DNA of 10,646 nucleotides. It comes from Pseudomonadota bacterium (GTDB taxonomy: Bacteria; Pseudomonadota; Gammaproteobacteria; Steroidobacterales; Steroidobacteraceae). Below the pieces are notes generated by a model. That model did not search any database. It had not been told where the DNA came from and saw only the letters and a program-made list of their open reading frames with translations. Location of the stretch: positions 1-10,646 of the forward strand of contig JAKCEJ010000070.1 of the NCBI GenBank assembly GCA_021838065.1, in the 5' to 3' direction. Made by a program: the position numbers and the translations under genes. This document shows, in pieces, positions 1-6,467 of this stretch. Each line of letters begins with the position of its first letter. Positions within the stretch are counted from its first letter, which is position 1.

Positions 1-73
1 GCAATACAGAACCCCTATGAGACACGATAGTGGCGCATAGCCCGAATGATTGCGCAGAGAGATCCATACGCCA

Positions 74-2068
74 TTATTCGCGGACCAGTCCCTCGATCCA
101 ACGGTACAGCACGAACACCACGGCGGCGAAAGCGACACCCCCGAGCCACATCGAGACTGCGGCGAAGTCCTTGCCGACGAGCGCGATCGGCGCCGGCCGG
201 CCGGTGAAGGCCACCGCCGCGGCGAATATGACCCCGAGCAGGCTCTCCCCGACGATCAGGCCCGAGGCGAGCAGCACGCCGAGCTGTTGGATCGCCTCGG
301 CGCGCGGGGCGCGCGAGGCGCGGCGGTTGAACCACCATCCCACCAGCGAGCCGACCACGATCATCAGCGTGCTCGAGGTCGGCAGGTAGATCCCGAGGCC
401 GACGGCGAGCGGCGGCACGCGCACCCGCTTGGCGACCCGCGCCAGCGTCTCGTCGAATGCGATCAACGCCACACCGATCAGCCCGCCGGTCATGATCGCG
501 CTCCAGTCGACGTTGTGCTGGATGACGCCCTGGGCGAGCGCCGAGATCAGCCCCGCCTGCGGCGCCGGCAGCGCATGGGCGGGATTGACGCCGGGGGCGC
601 CGAGGAACCCGTAGGCGTGGTTCACCAGATCGAGCACCGGCGGGATCACGAGCGCACCGGCGATCACGCCCACCACCAGCGCCCATTGCTGCTTGGCGGG
701 CGTGGCATCGACCAGCTGGCCGGTCTTGAGGTCCTGCAGGTTGTTATTGGCGATCGAGGCCACCGCGAACACCACCGAGGTGACGAACAGCGCAAAGGCC
801 ACGAGCGCCCGCCCCGCATCGGGCGGCAGATGCGATTTGAGCCCGAGCACGAGCATCAGCGCGATCACCACCACCACGAGGATGCCGATCCCCGAGAGCG
901 GGCTGTTCGAGGAGCCGATGAGGCCGGCCATGTAGCCGCACACGGTCGAGACGAGAAAGCCCATCACGGCGACGAAGATCACCCCGCCCACGGTGAGCAG
1001 CAGCGCGTACGAGCCGAGTCCGCTGATGCGGCTGAAATGCCACAGCAGCCACCCGACCGGCACCAGGCAGATGAGCGAGACCAGGCCCACCGTGCCGATC
1101 GGAATGTCGTGCTCGGTGCGCGGCAGCGTGTGCGCGAGGCCCGCCTTGCGCGCGCGCGAGGCCGCGAGCGCCCCCGCGAGCCCCTTGGCGACCGGCTTGA
1201 CCATGGTAGCGAGCGTCCAGACCGCGGCGACGCCGATCGTGCCGGCGCCCACGAACCGTACGTAGTGCGCCCACGCTCCCTGGGCGGCAGCGGCCGCCGG
1301 GCCCGCGGCCGGGTGCATCATCAGGAAGTGCGGCACGCCCCAGCCCCAGCCGATCAGCGCGCCGGCCAGCATCGCGATGCCGACCGCCGGCCCCACCAGG
1401 TGGCCAATGGCGAACAGCGCGAACGACAGGCTGAAATCAAAGCCGGTGGCTGCGCCCGATTTGCCGAAGCGGAAGTAGCGGACCACGTCGCTTGTGAAGA
1501 TCTGCGTCTGCACGATCACATAGAAGACGGCCGAGACCACCGCCCCGACCAGCACCGCCTTCAGGCCCGCCCCGCCGCTCTCGACCGCCTCAATATCGGC
1601 ATCGTGCGCCCGTCCCGAGCCGACCTTGAGCACCTCCGCGCAGGCGACGCCCTCCGGATACGGCAGGTCCGAGTCGGTCACCAGCGCCCGGCGCAGCGGG
1701 ATGGTGTACATGACCCCGAGGATGCCGCCCGAGGCGCACACCAGAAAGGACATCCAGAACGGAAAGCCGGTCCACCAGCCGACGATGACCAGCCCCGGCA
1801 GCACGAAGATGATGCTCGAGAGCGTGCCGGCGGCCGAGGCCACGGTCTGCACGATGTTGTTCTCCTGCATGGTCGCGCCCTTCAGCGCGCGCAGGATGGC
1901 CATCGAGATCACGGCCGCCGGGATGGACGTCGAGAAGGTGAGTCCGGCCTTCAGGCCGAAGTAGACGTTGGCCGCGGTGAACACCAGGGTGAGGAGCACC
2001 CCGATGACCATGCCGCGAAACGTGAACTCGCCGACTGACCCGGCGCCCTCGGTTGCGGGTGTATTCAT
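74..2068 (-). CDS. OPT family oligopeptide transporter
   Basis: This gene encodes a 664-residue, highly hydrophobic inner-membrane protein of the OPT (oligopeptide transporter) superfamily, whose members are secondary carriers for small peptides or metal-chelate/siderophore complexes. Visible family signatures are the N-terminal GLKAGLTFSTSIPAAV stretch (about residues 38-53), the segment LPYPEGVACAEVLK (about 135-148) and SSNSPLSGIGI (near residue 385). Many membrane segments follow one another, and the protein ends in a hydrophobic helix with a short charged tail. The length suits bacterial OPT proteins, so the gene looks complete. The ATG at 2068 has only a weak purine-rich stretch (AAAGAA) upstream, and the family N-terminus supports it. 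It lies 49 bp downstream of the DUF488 gene on the same strand and probably shares its transcript. The substrate cannot be read from the sequence. Confidence 0.93.
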   Translation of the reverse strand: MNTPATEGAGSVGEFTFRGMVIGVLLTLVFTAANVYFGLKAGLTFSTSIPAAVISMAILRALKGATMQENNIVQTVASAAGTLSSIIFVLPGLVIVGWWTGFPFWMSFLVCASGGILGVMYTIPLRRALVTDSDLPYPEGVACAEVLKVGSGRAHDADIEAVESGGAGLKAVLVGAVVSAVFYVIVQTQIFTSDVVRYFRFGKSGAATGFDFSLSFALFAIGHLVGPAVGIAMLAGALIGWGWGVPHFLMMHPAAGPAAAAAQGAWAHYVRFVGAGTIGVAAVWTLATMVKPVAKGLAGALAASRARKAGLAHTLPRTEHDIPIGTVGLVSLICLVPVGWLLWHFSRISGLGSYALLLTVGGVIFVAVMGFLVSTVCGYMAGLIGSSNSPLSGIGILVVVVIALMLVLGLKSHLPPDAGRALVAFALFVTSVVFAVASIANNNLQDLKTGQLVDATPAKQQWALVVGVIAGALVIPPVLDLVNHAYGFLGAPGVNPAHALPAPQAGLISALAQGVIQHNVDWSAIMTGGLIGVALIAFDETLARVAKRVRVPPLAVGLGIYLPTSSTLMIVVGSLVGWWFNRRASRAPRAEAIQQLGVLLASGLIVGESLLGVIFAAAVAFTGRPAPIALVGKDFAAVSMWLGGVAFAAVVFVLYRWIEGLVRE

Positions 2069-2093
2069 TCAGTGTTCTTTCGGTCGCGAGAGC

Positions 2094-2110
2094 GCGCGCC
2101 GGCGGCGCGC
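2094..2110. other. Short perfect hairpin between DUF488 and OPT genes
   Basis: GCGCGCC (2094-2100) and GGCGCGC (2104-2110) form a perfect 7-bp stem with a 3-nt loop in the 49-bp spacer between the two minus-strand genes. No T-run follows on either strand, so it is not a convincing intrinsic terminator. It could affect mRNA stability or be a by-product of the high GC content. Confidence 0.3.
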
Positions 2111-2117
2111 ACACCCC

Positions 2118-2561
2118 CTATGGGCGCACCTTAACCGATCCGCGCCGGGGTGTCTGCCCAGCGCCCCGCGCGCCGCTGCGCGCCGCCGCTTTGCGCGGCG
2201 CAGCGCCCGCAATCACCTCGCGCAGCACGAGCGCGTGATTGTGCTCGGGATCGCGCGCGCCGTAGAGCAGCGTGACGGGCCGCTCACGCGCCGCCTGACG
2301 CAACGCCTCGATCTGCGCACGCTGCGCGGCGAGCTCGGCGCGATAGCGGCGGCGGAACTGCGCCCAATGCGACGGGTCGTGGTGGAACCAGGTGCGCAGC
2401 GCGCTGCTCGGGGCGAGGTCCTTCAGCCACGCATCGATGTGGGCGCTCTCGCGGCGCACACCTCGCGGCCAGAGCCGGTCCACCAACACGCGCAGACCGT
2501 CCTCCCCGGGGGGATCGTAGATGCGCCGCACGCGCACATCTGGTTCGGGTCGAGAACCCAT
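2118..2561 (-). CDS. DUF488 (YeaO-like) family protein
   Basis: This gene encodes a 147-residue soluble protein of the DUF488 family, whose biochemical role is not established. The family pattern is clear: YDPPGEDGLRVLVDRLWPRG (residues 15-34), an AWLKDLAPS stretch (44-52) followed by WFHHDPSHW (58-66), and LLYGARDPEHNHALVL (98-113). No signal peptide or membrane segment is present, so it should be cytoplasmic. The conserved core ends near residue 119. The last ~28 residues form an Ala/Arg/Gly-rich basic tail that looks like a lineage-specific extension encoded by very GC-rich, self-complementary DNA. The ATG at 2561 lacks a good ribosome binding site; an internal GTG at residue 9 would also keep the core. 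It is first in a probable two-gene unit with the OPT transporter and diverges from pstS across 142 bp. Confidence 0.88.
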   Translation of the reverse strand: MGSRPEPDVRVRRIYDPPGEDGLRVLVDRLWPRGVRRESAHIDAWLKDLAPSSALRTWFHHDPSHWAQFRRRYRAELAAQRAQIEALRQAARERPVTLLYGARDPEHNHALVLREVIAGAAPRKAAARSGARGAGQTPRRGSVKVRP

Positions 2562-2610
2562 AAAAGCCCGTAAGTCTTTGTTTAACTAGAGTTTAATATA
2601 TGACAACCCC

Positions 2611-2628
2611 ATGTCACAAATTCGTCAT
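2611..2628 (+). promoter_or_regulatory. Pho box (PhoB-binding site) upstream of pstS
   Basis: ATGTCAC-AAAT-TCGTCAT reads as two 7-bp direct half-sites 11 bp apart with an AT-rich spacer, matching the Pho box layout (CTGTCAT-AWAW-CTGTCAT). The match continues into ATATT as in well-known pst promoters. It lies upstream of a phosphate-binding protein gene and 10 nt before a -10-like hexamer, which is the spacing at which PhoB replaces the -35 contact. PhoB control under phosphate starvation is inferred from this. Confidence 0.72.
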
Positions 2629-2638
2629 ATTGCCGGGG

Positions 2639-2644
2639 TAGAGT
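2639..2644 (+). promoter_or_regulatory. -10 element of pstS promoter
   Basis: TAGAGT matches TATAAT at 4 of 6 positions and starts 10 nt after the second Pho half-site. There is no good -35 hexamer, as expected of a PhoB-activated promoter. It predicts transcription starting near 2651 and a leader of about 53 nt. Confidence 0.5.
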
Positions 2645-2691
2645 ACCGCGCCGTAGAGACCCCTTTGCCACTCGTATCGTCCTGATCCGCA

Positions 2692-2697
2692 AAAGGT
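2692..2697 (+). promoter_or_regulatory. Ribosome binding site of pstS
   Basis: AAAGGT lies about 7 nt before the ATG at 2704. A second in-frame ATG at 2710 would be 13 nt from the AAGG core, so the first ATG is preferred. Confidence 0.6.
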
Positions 2698-2703
2698 AAA
2701 CCC

Positions 2704-3783
2704 ATGAGCATGAAATCTGGTCCCGCCCGCCGCCGGGCCTCCCTGGTCCTGACGGCCACCCTGGCACTGTGCTCGGTGATGGGCGCGCGCGCCGCAATGG
2801 CGCAGCAGCGCCTGCTCGAGACGGGCTCGTCCCTGCTCTACCCGCTGTTCAATCTGTGGGTGCCGGTCTACACCAAGACCCACCCGGGCGTGCAGATCAC
2901 GACCCAATCGACCGGCAGCGGCACGGGCATCTCCCAGGCGATCTCCGGCATCGCCCAGATCGGCGCCTCGGATGCCTACATGAGCAACTTCCTGGTGAAG
3001 CAGCACCCGACGATGCTCAACATCCCGCTCGCCATCTCCTCGCAGATGATCAATTACAACCTGCCGGGGCTGAACCGCATCCACCTGCGGCTGAGCGGCC
3101 CGGTGCTCGCGGCCATGTACTCCGGCCGGGTGCGCTACTGGGACGATGCGATGATCCGGCGGCTGAACCCCGGCGTGCGCCTGCCGCACAAGCAGATCGT
3201 GCTCGTGCACCGTACCGACGGCAGCGGCGACACATTCATCTTCAGCCAGTACCTCTCCTTCAGCACCCCCTCGTGGATGAACTCGGTGAGCTACGGCACC
3301 ACGATCAGCTGGCCGGCGGTCGAGGGCGGCATCGGCGCCGAGGGCAACCCGGGCATGGTCAACGCCTGCAAGGGCACGCCGTACTCGCTCGCCTACATCG
3401 GCATCAGCTACAAGGAGGCGACCGAGGCGGCTGGCCTCGGCGAGGCGGCGATCCAGAACCGCGCCGGCAACTTCGTCATGCCGAACCCGCAGACCGTGCA
3501 GGCGGCGGTAGACGCGATGGCGCCGCACACCCCGCGCAATGAGCGCATCAGCCTGATCTTCGCGCCCGGCAAGGACTCGTATCCGATCATCAACTACGAG
3601 TACGCCATCGTGAACGCGGCGCAGCCGAATGCCGCCACCGCCGCGGCGATGCGCGAGTTCTTCAACTGGGCGCTGAGCCCCACCGAAGGCAACTCGGAGC
3701 GCTTCATGAAGCCGGTCGGCTTTGTCGCACTGCCGACGCCGATCGTGGCCCTCAGCAAGACGCAGGTCGCCGCAATCCACTAA
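2704..3783 (+). CDS. pstS: Phosphate ABC transporter, periplasmic phosphate-binding protein PstS
   Basis: This gene encodes the 359-residue binding protein that captures inorganic phosphate in the periplasm and delivers it to PstCA. The N-terminus is a Sec-type signal peptide: basic residues, a hydrophobic stretch at about 13-29, and a likely cleavage site near ARA-AMA-QQ (residues 30-33). The PstS phosphate site is visible as ETGSSLLYP (39-47, equivalent to the first binding loop), TGSGTG (70-75), IGASDAY (86-92, the conserved Asp being D90) and HRTDGSGDTF (169-178, Arg and Ser/Gly/Thr contacts). It follows a Pho box and an AAGG ribosome binding site and is first in a pstS-pstC-pstA series. 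A hairpin immediately downstream probably raises pstS expression over the permease genes. The set of binding residues makes phosphate far more likely than another oxyanion. Confidence 0.93.
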   Translation: MSMKSGPARRRASLVLTATLALCSVMGARAAMAQQRLLETGSSLLYPLFNLWVPVYTKTHPGVQITTQSTGSGTGISQAISGIAQIGASDAYMSNFLVKQHPTMLNIPLAISSQMINYNLPGLNRIHLRLSGPVLAAMYSGRVRYWDDAMIRRLNPGVRLPHKQIVLVHRTDGSGDTFIFSQYLSFSTPSWMNSVSYGTTISWPAVEGGIGAEGNPGMVNACKGTPYSLAYIGISYKEATEAAGLGEAAIQNRAGNFVMPNPQTVQAAVDAMAPHTPRNERISLIFAPGKDSYPIINYEYAIVNAAQPNAATAAAMREFFNWALSPTEGNSERFMKPVGFVALPTPIVALSKTQVAAIH

Positions 3784-3800
3784 CGCCAGGCCCCCCTGGG

Positions 3801-3850
3801 AGCCGGTACGCGCACCTCACGGACGAGGCGCGCTACCGGCTTCTTCTCTT
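3801..3850 (+). terminator. Terminator-like hairpin between pstS and pstC
   Basis: AGCCGGTA+CGCGC (3801-3813) pairs with GCGCG+TACCGGCT (3828-3841) in 13 bp with a single bulged C at 3833. The loop (3814-3827) can close three further CTC/GAG pairs. The pyrimidine/T-rich TCTTCTCTT (3842-3850) follows directly. This fits an intrinsic partial terminator or an mRNA-processing/stabilising element within the operon. The imperfect T-tract suggests leaky termination that lets pstCA be read at a lower level. Confidence 0.6.
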
Positions 3851-3898
3851 AAACGCAACCGTTGCATCGACGGAGCGGAGCGGCCATCCTTGCGCGCC

Positions 3899-4867
3899 AT
3901 GAAGTTCAGAGCCTGGCTCGCCCTCGTCGCGGGCATCCTGCCCGCAACGCTTGCCGCCATCGTTCTGTTCCTGGCGTTCTACTCGTGGCCAGCCATGCAT
4001 TTCAATGGCTTGGGCTTCGTTGTTCGCGACACTTGGAACCTCGGCAACCTCTACGCCGACCCCATCATGCGCAACGGCACGCAGGTCCAGCCGGGCGCCA
4101 CCTACGGCATCCTCTTCCTCATCGTCGGCACACTGCTCTCCACCTTCATCGCGCTTGCCATCGCGCTGCCGATGGGGATCGGCGCTGCGATCTTCCTCGC
4201 CGAGGCGGTGCCCGAGCGGCTGCGGCTGTGGATCTCGTTCTTCGTCGAGCTGCTGATGGCCATCCCGAGCGTGGTGTTCGGCCTGTGGGGCTACGTGGTG
4301 GTGATTCCGTTCCTCGGCCATCACTTCTATCCCTTGATCGCGCACAGCCTCGGCAAGGCCATTCCGTTTTTCGCCGAGCCCACCGGCAGCGGCTACGGGC
4401 TGCTTACCGCGAGCATCGTGCTCTCGCTGATGATCGTGCCCATCATCGCCGCGACGCTGCGCGATGCGCTGGTGAGCCAGCCCGCCTCGCTGCGCGAGGC
4501 GGCGCTCGGGCTCGGCGCCACCCGCTTCGAGGCGCTGTGGAAGGTGATGCTGCCAGGCACCCGCAAGACGCTGATCGGCGCGACCTTCCTCGCCCTCGGG
4601 CGCGCGCTCGGGGAGACCATGGCGGTGCTCATGGTCAGCGGCAACGCGCTCAATTACCTGCCGCACCGCATCTACGATCCGGTCTCGACCATGGCCGCGT
4701 TCATCGTCTCGCAATTGGACAGCGCGCTGCAGGACCCGACGGGACTCGCCGTGCGCTCCCTCGCCGAGATCGCCTTCGTGCTCGCGATCATCTCCATCAT
4801 CGTCAATGCGCTGGCGCGGCTGCTGCTGCTCATGTGGAACAACAGCCAGCGCTCGGTGGTGATCTGA
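3899..4867 (+). CDS. pstC: Phosphate ABC transporter permease PstC
   Basis: This gene encodes one of the two inner-membrane permease subunits of the high-affinity phosphate importer, 322 residues from this start. There are about six membrane segments, the first at residues ~7-30. A periplasmic loop (about 31-68) precedes the BPD_transp_1 core. The EAA loop that docks on the ATPase is seen as LREAALGLGATRFEALWKVM (198-217), followed by the LGRALGETMAVLMVSGN stretch (232-249) typical of PstC. The ATG at 3899 begins a sensible N-terminus but has no close Shine-Dalgarno. A TTG at 3890, three codons upstream in frame, sits 9 nt after GGAG and may be the true start. It lies 115 bp after pstS, past the hairpin, and 4 nt before pstA. 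Confidence 0.92.
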   Translation: MKFRAWLALVAGILPATLAAIVLFLAFYSWPAMHFNGLGFVVRDTWNLGNLYADPIMRNGTQVQPGATYGILFLIVGTLLSTFIALAIALPMGIGAAIFLAEAVPERLRLWISFFVELLMAIPSVVFGLWGYVVVIPFLGHHFYPLIAHSLGKAIPFFAEPTGSGYGLLTASIVLSLMIVPIIAATLRDALVSQPASLREAALGLGATRFEALWKVMLPGTRKTLIGATFLALGRALGETMAVLMVSGNALNYLPHRIYDPVSTMAAFIVSQLDSALQDPTGLAVRSLAEIAFVLAIISIIVNALARLLLLMWNNSQRSVVI

Positions 4868-4871
4868 GCCC

Positions 4872-5744
4872 ATGAGCCCGCTCGCCCCGGCCCGCAGACC
4901 CGCGCATCAGATCCGGCTCTCGCGCCGGCTCGCGAGCCTGACCGGCTGGACGCTCACGGGCACGTGCCTGTTCGCGCTCTCGGCGCTCATGGTGTGGATC
5001 CTCGAGGTGGTGTTCGTGCGCGGCGTCACGGCGCTGAGGCTCTCGGTGCTCACCACCGTCACCCAGGGCACCGGCGGCGGGCTGCTGAACGCCATCGAAG
5101 GCACCCTGGTGCTCTCGGCCGGCGCGCTGCTGCTCGCCGTGCCGTTCGGAGTCGCCGCGGGCATCTACACGGCCGAGTACCGCTTCACGCGCTGGGCCAC
5201 CACCATCCGCTTCCTCGCCGACGTGCTGGTCGGGGTCCCCTCGATCGTGGTCGGCTACTTCGGCTATGTCGGCATGGTCGAGTGGCTGGGCTGGAGCTTC
5301 TCGGTGGCCGCCGGCTCCATCGCGCTCGCGATCATCAGCCTGCCCTACATCTGCCGCACCACCGAGCTTGCGCTGCGGCAGGTCTCGAACGACCTGCGCG
5401 ATGCGGCCTATTCCCTCGGCGCCAACGACCGGCGGGTCATCCTCGGGGTGTGCCTGCCGGCGGCGCTGCCGGCGATCCTCACCGGCGTGCTGCTGGCGCT
5501 CGCCGTCTCGGTGGGCGAGACCGCCCCGCTGCTCTACACCGCGGGCTGGTCGAACTACCTCTGGGACGGGCACCTCACCCACTCGCCCATCGGCTACCTG
5601 ACCTACGCCATCTGGAACTTCATCAACGAGCCGTTCGCCGCGGCCAACGCGCTCGCCTACGCCGCGGCGCTGCTCGTGACCGGCTTCGTGCTGATCATCA
5701 ACATCGCGGCGCGCTTCATGTTCGACCGGCGCGCGCGCCGCTGA
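4872..5744 (+). CDS. pstA: Phosphate ABC transporter permease PstA
   Basis: This gene encodes the second permease subunit of the phosphate importer, 290 residues. A short basic cytoplasmic N-terminus (1-20) leads to a first membrane helix at ~25-48, then the BPD_transp_1 domain. PstA hallmarks are AVPFGVAAGIYTAEY (89-103), VLVGVPSIVVGYFGY (118-132), the ATPase-docking EAA loop around DLRDAAYSLGANDRRVI (174-190) and VSVGETAPLLYTAG (212-225). It starts 4 nt after the pstC stop with no strong ribosome binding site, suggesting translational coupling. Unusually, pstB and phoU do not follow: the next gene is on the other strand and ends 9 nt away. The ATPase must be encoded elsewhere for this permease to work. 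Confidence 0.93.
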   Translation: MSPLAPARRPAHQIRLSRRLASLTGWTLTGTCLFALSALMVWILEVVFVRGVTALRLSVLTTVTQGTGGGLLNAIEGTLVLSAGALLLAVPFGVAAGIYTAEYRFTRWATTIRFLADVLVGVPSIVVGYFGYVGMVEWLGWSFSVAAGSIALAIISLPYICRTTELALRQVSNDLRDAAYSLGANDRRVILGVCLPAALPAILTGVLLALAVSVGETAPLLYTAGWSNYLWDGHLTHSPIGYLTYAIWNFINEPFAAANALAYAAALLVTGFVLIINIAARFMFDRRARR

Positions 5745-5762
5745 GTGCGCTGCTCAGCGCGC
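5735..5762. other. Hairpin spanning the convergent pstA and aldolase stop codons
   Basis: CGCTGAG (5739-5745) can pair with CTCAGCG (5753-5759), extended by three more pairs past a bulged C. The stem contains both the pstA TGA and the aldolase TGA. There is no T-tract on either strand, so it is at best a weak bidirectional terminator, and intrinsic termination here is unproven. Confidence 0.3.
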
Positions 5763-6467
5763 CCCCGGCAATGCCTCGCCGCCGTGCGTGAGCTCGGCAT
5801 CGGCCGCATCCTGCCTGCCGTAGGTGCGGAATTTCTCCACCACCCGGCGCATCTCGGCCTCATCGAGCACCGCCACGGCGCCGATCGCGAGCGCCGTGAC
5901 GTACTGCGCAGCGAGATTCTCCACTTCGGCAGCGAGGCTCAATGCCGAGGCGAGATCGGCGCCGAGGGCGATGATGCCGTGATGCGCGAGCAAGCAGGCC
6001 CGCCGCTCGCGCAGCGCCTCGAGCGCCGCATCGGAGAGCGCCTGCGTCCCGAAGGTATGGTACGGGGCGCAGCGGATGTCGAGCCCGCCGGCCACCGCGA
6101 CCATGTAATGGAATGCCGGAATCCCCCGCCCGGTGCAGGCCAGAGCCGTGGCATGGCGCGGGTGGCCATGCACGATGGCGCCCGCCTCGGGCCGTGCGGC
6201 GAGGATGTCGCGATGGAAGCGCCACTCGCTGGAGGGCCGGCGCCGACCGTACCAGCGCCCCTCGAGCGTCACGAGCGGCACGTCCTCGGGCTCGAGCAAG
6301 GCGTAGGGAAGTCCGGTCGGGCTGACGAAGAATGAGCCCGCATCGCGGCGCACGCTGACGTTGCCCGAGGTGCCGTGGGTGAGGCCGAGCGGCTGCAGCT
6401 CACGGCAGGCGCGGATGAGCGCGCGCCGCAGCGCAGTGTCGGGGTCCTCGCGCGCCGGCGCGCTCAC
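5754..6467 (-). CDS. Class II aldolase/adducin family protein, probable DHAP-shunt aldolase
   Basis: This gene encodes a 237-residue zinc-dependent class II aldolase, of the fold shared by fuculose-1-phosphate aldolase and MtnB. Numbered from the GTG start, visible features are the phosphate-binding [10 protein letters not shown] (31-40) and SPTG (49-52), the probable acid/base E81 in SSEW, and metal ligands H100 and H102 (VHGHP) plus a third His in AHHG (161-164). The GTG at 6467 is chosen because it overlaps the mtnA stop (GTGA) and has GGAG 8 nt upstream; an in-frame ATG at 6518 would lie 55 nt inside mtnA. By its tight pairing with mtnA, it likely cleaves 5-methylthioribulose-1-phosphate or 5-deoxyribulose-1-phosphate to DHAP plus (methylthio)acetaldehyde or acetaldehyde. 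The alternatives are MtnB dehydratase or a fuculose-phosphate-type aldolase; family membership is firm, the substrate is inference. Confidence 0.85.
   Translation of the reverse strand: MSAPAREDPDTALRRALIRACRELQPLGLTHGTSGNVSVRRDAGSFFVSPTGLPYALLEPEDVPLVTLEGRWYGRRRPSSEWRFHRDILAARPEAGAIVHGHPRHATALACTGRGIPAFHYMVAVAGGLDIRCAPYHTFGTQALSDAALEALRERRACLLAHHGIIALGADLASALSLAAEVENLAAQYVTALAIGAVAVLDEAEMRRVVEKFRTYGRQDAADAELTHGGEALPGAR

Noticed and set aside
33..55. GCGCA...TGCGC hairpin as a terminator for the OPT gene
   Set aside because: Only 5-bp arms with a 13-nt loop and no T-run on the minus strand.
50..2038. Long plus-strand open frame (662 codons) opposite the OPT gene
   Set aside because: Its translation is a His/Arg/Asp/Gln-rich string with no family pattern, typical of the antisense of a GC-rich membrane-protein gene; the minus-strand OPT protein explains the region.
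2704..2802. Tat signal peptide on PstS
   Set aside because: Arginines are present (ARRRASLVL), but the residues after the RR pair do not fit the twin-arginine consensus; a Sec signal explains the N-terminus.
2614..3780. Minus-strand open frame of 388 codons opposite pstS
   Set aside because: Low-complexity Arg/Asp/His-rich translation; pstS on the other strand has all expected motifs, a ribosome binding site and a Pho box.
5754..6467. Assignment as MtnB dehydratase
   Set aside because: MtnB shares the fold and the metal site, but no mtnC or mtnD is present and the mtnA-aldolase pairing fits the DHAP shunt better; kept only as an alternative.
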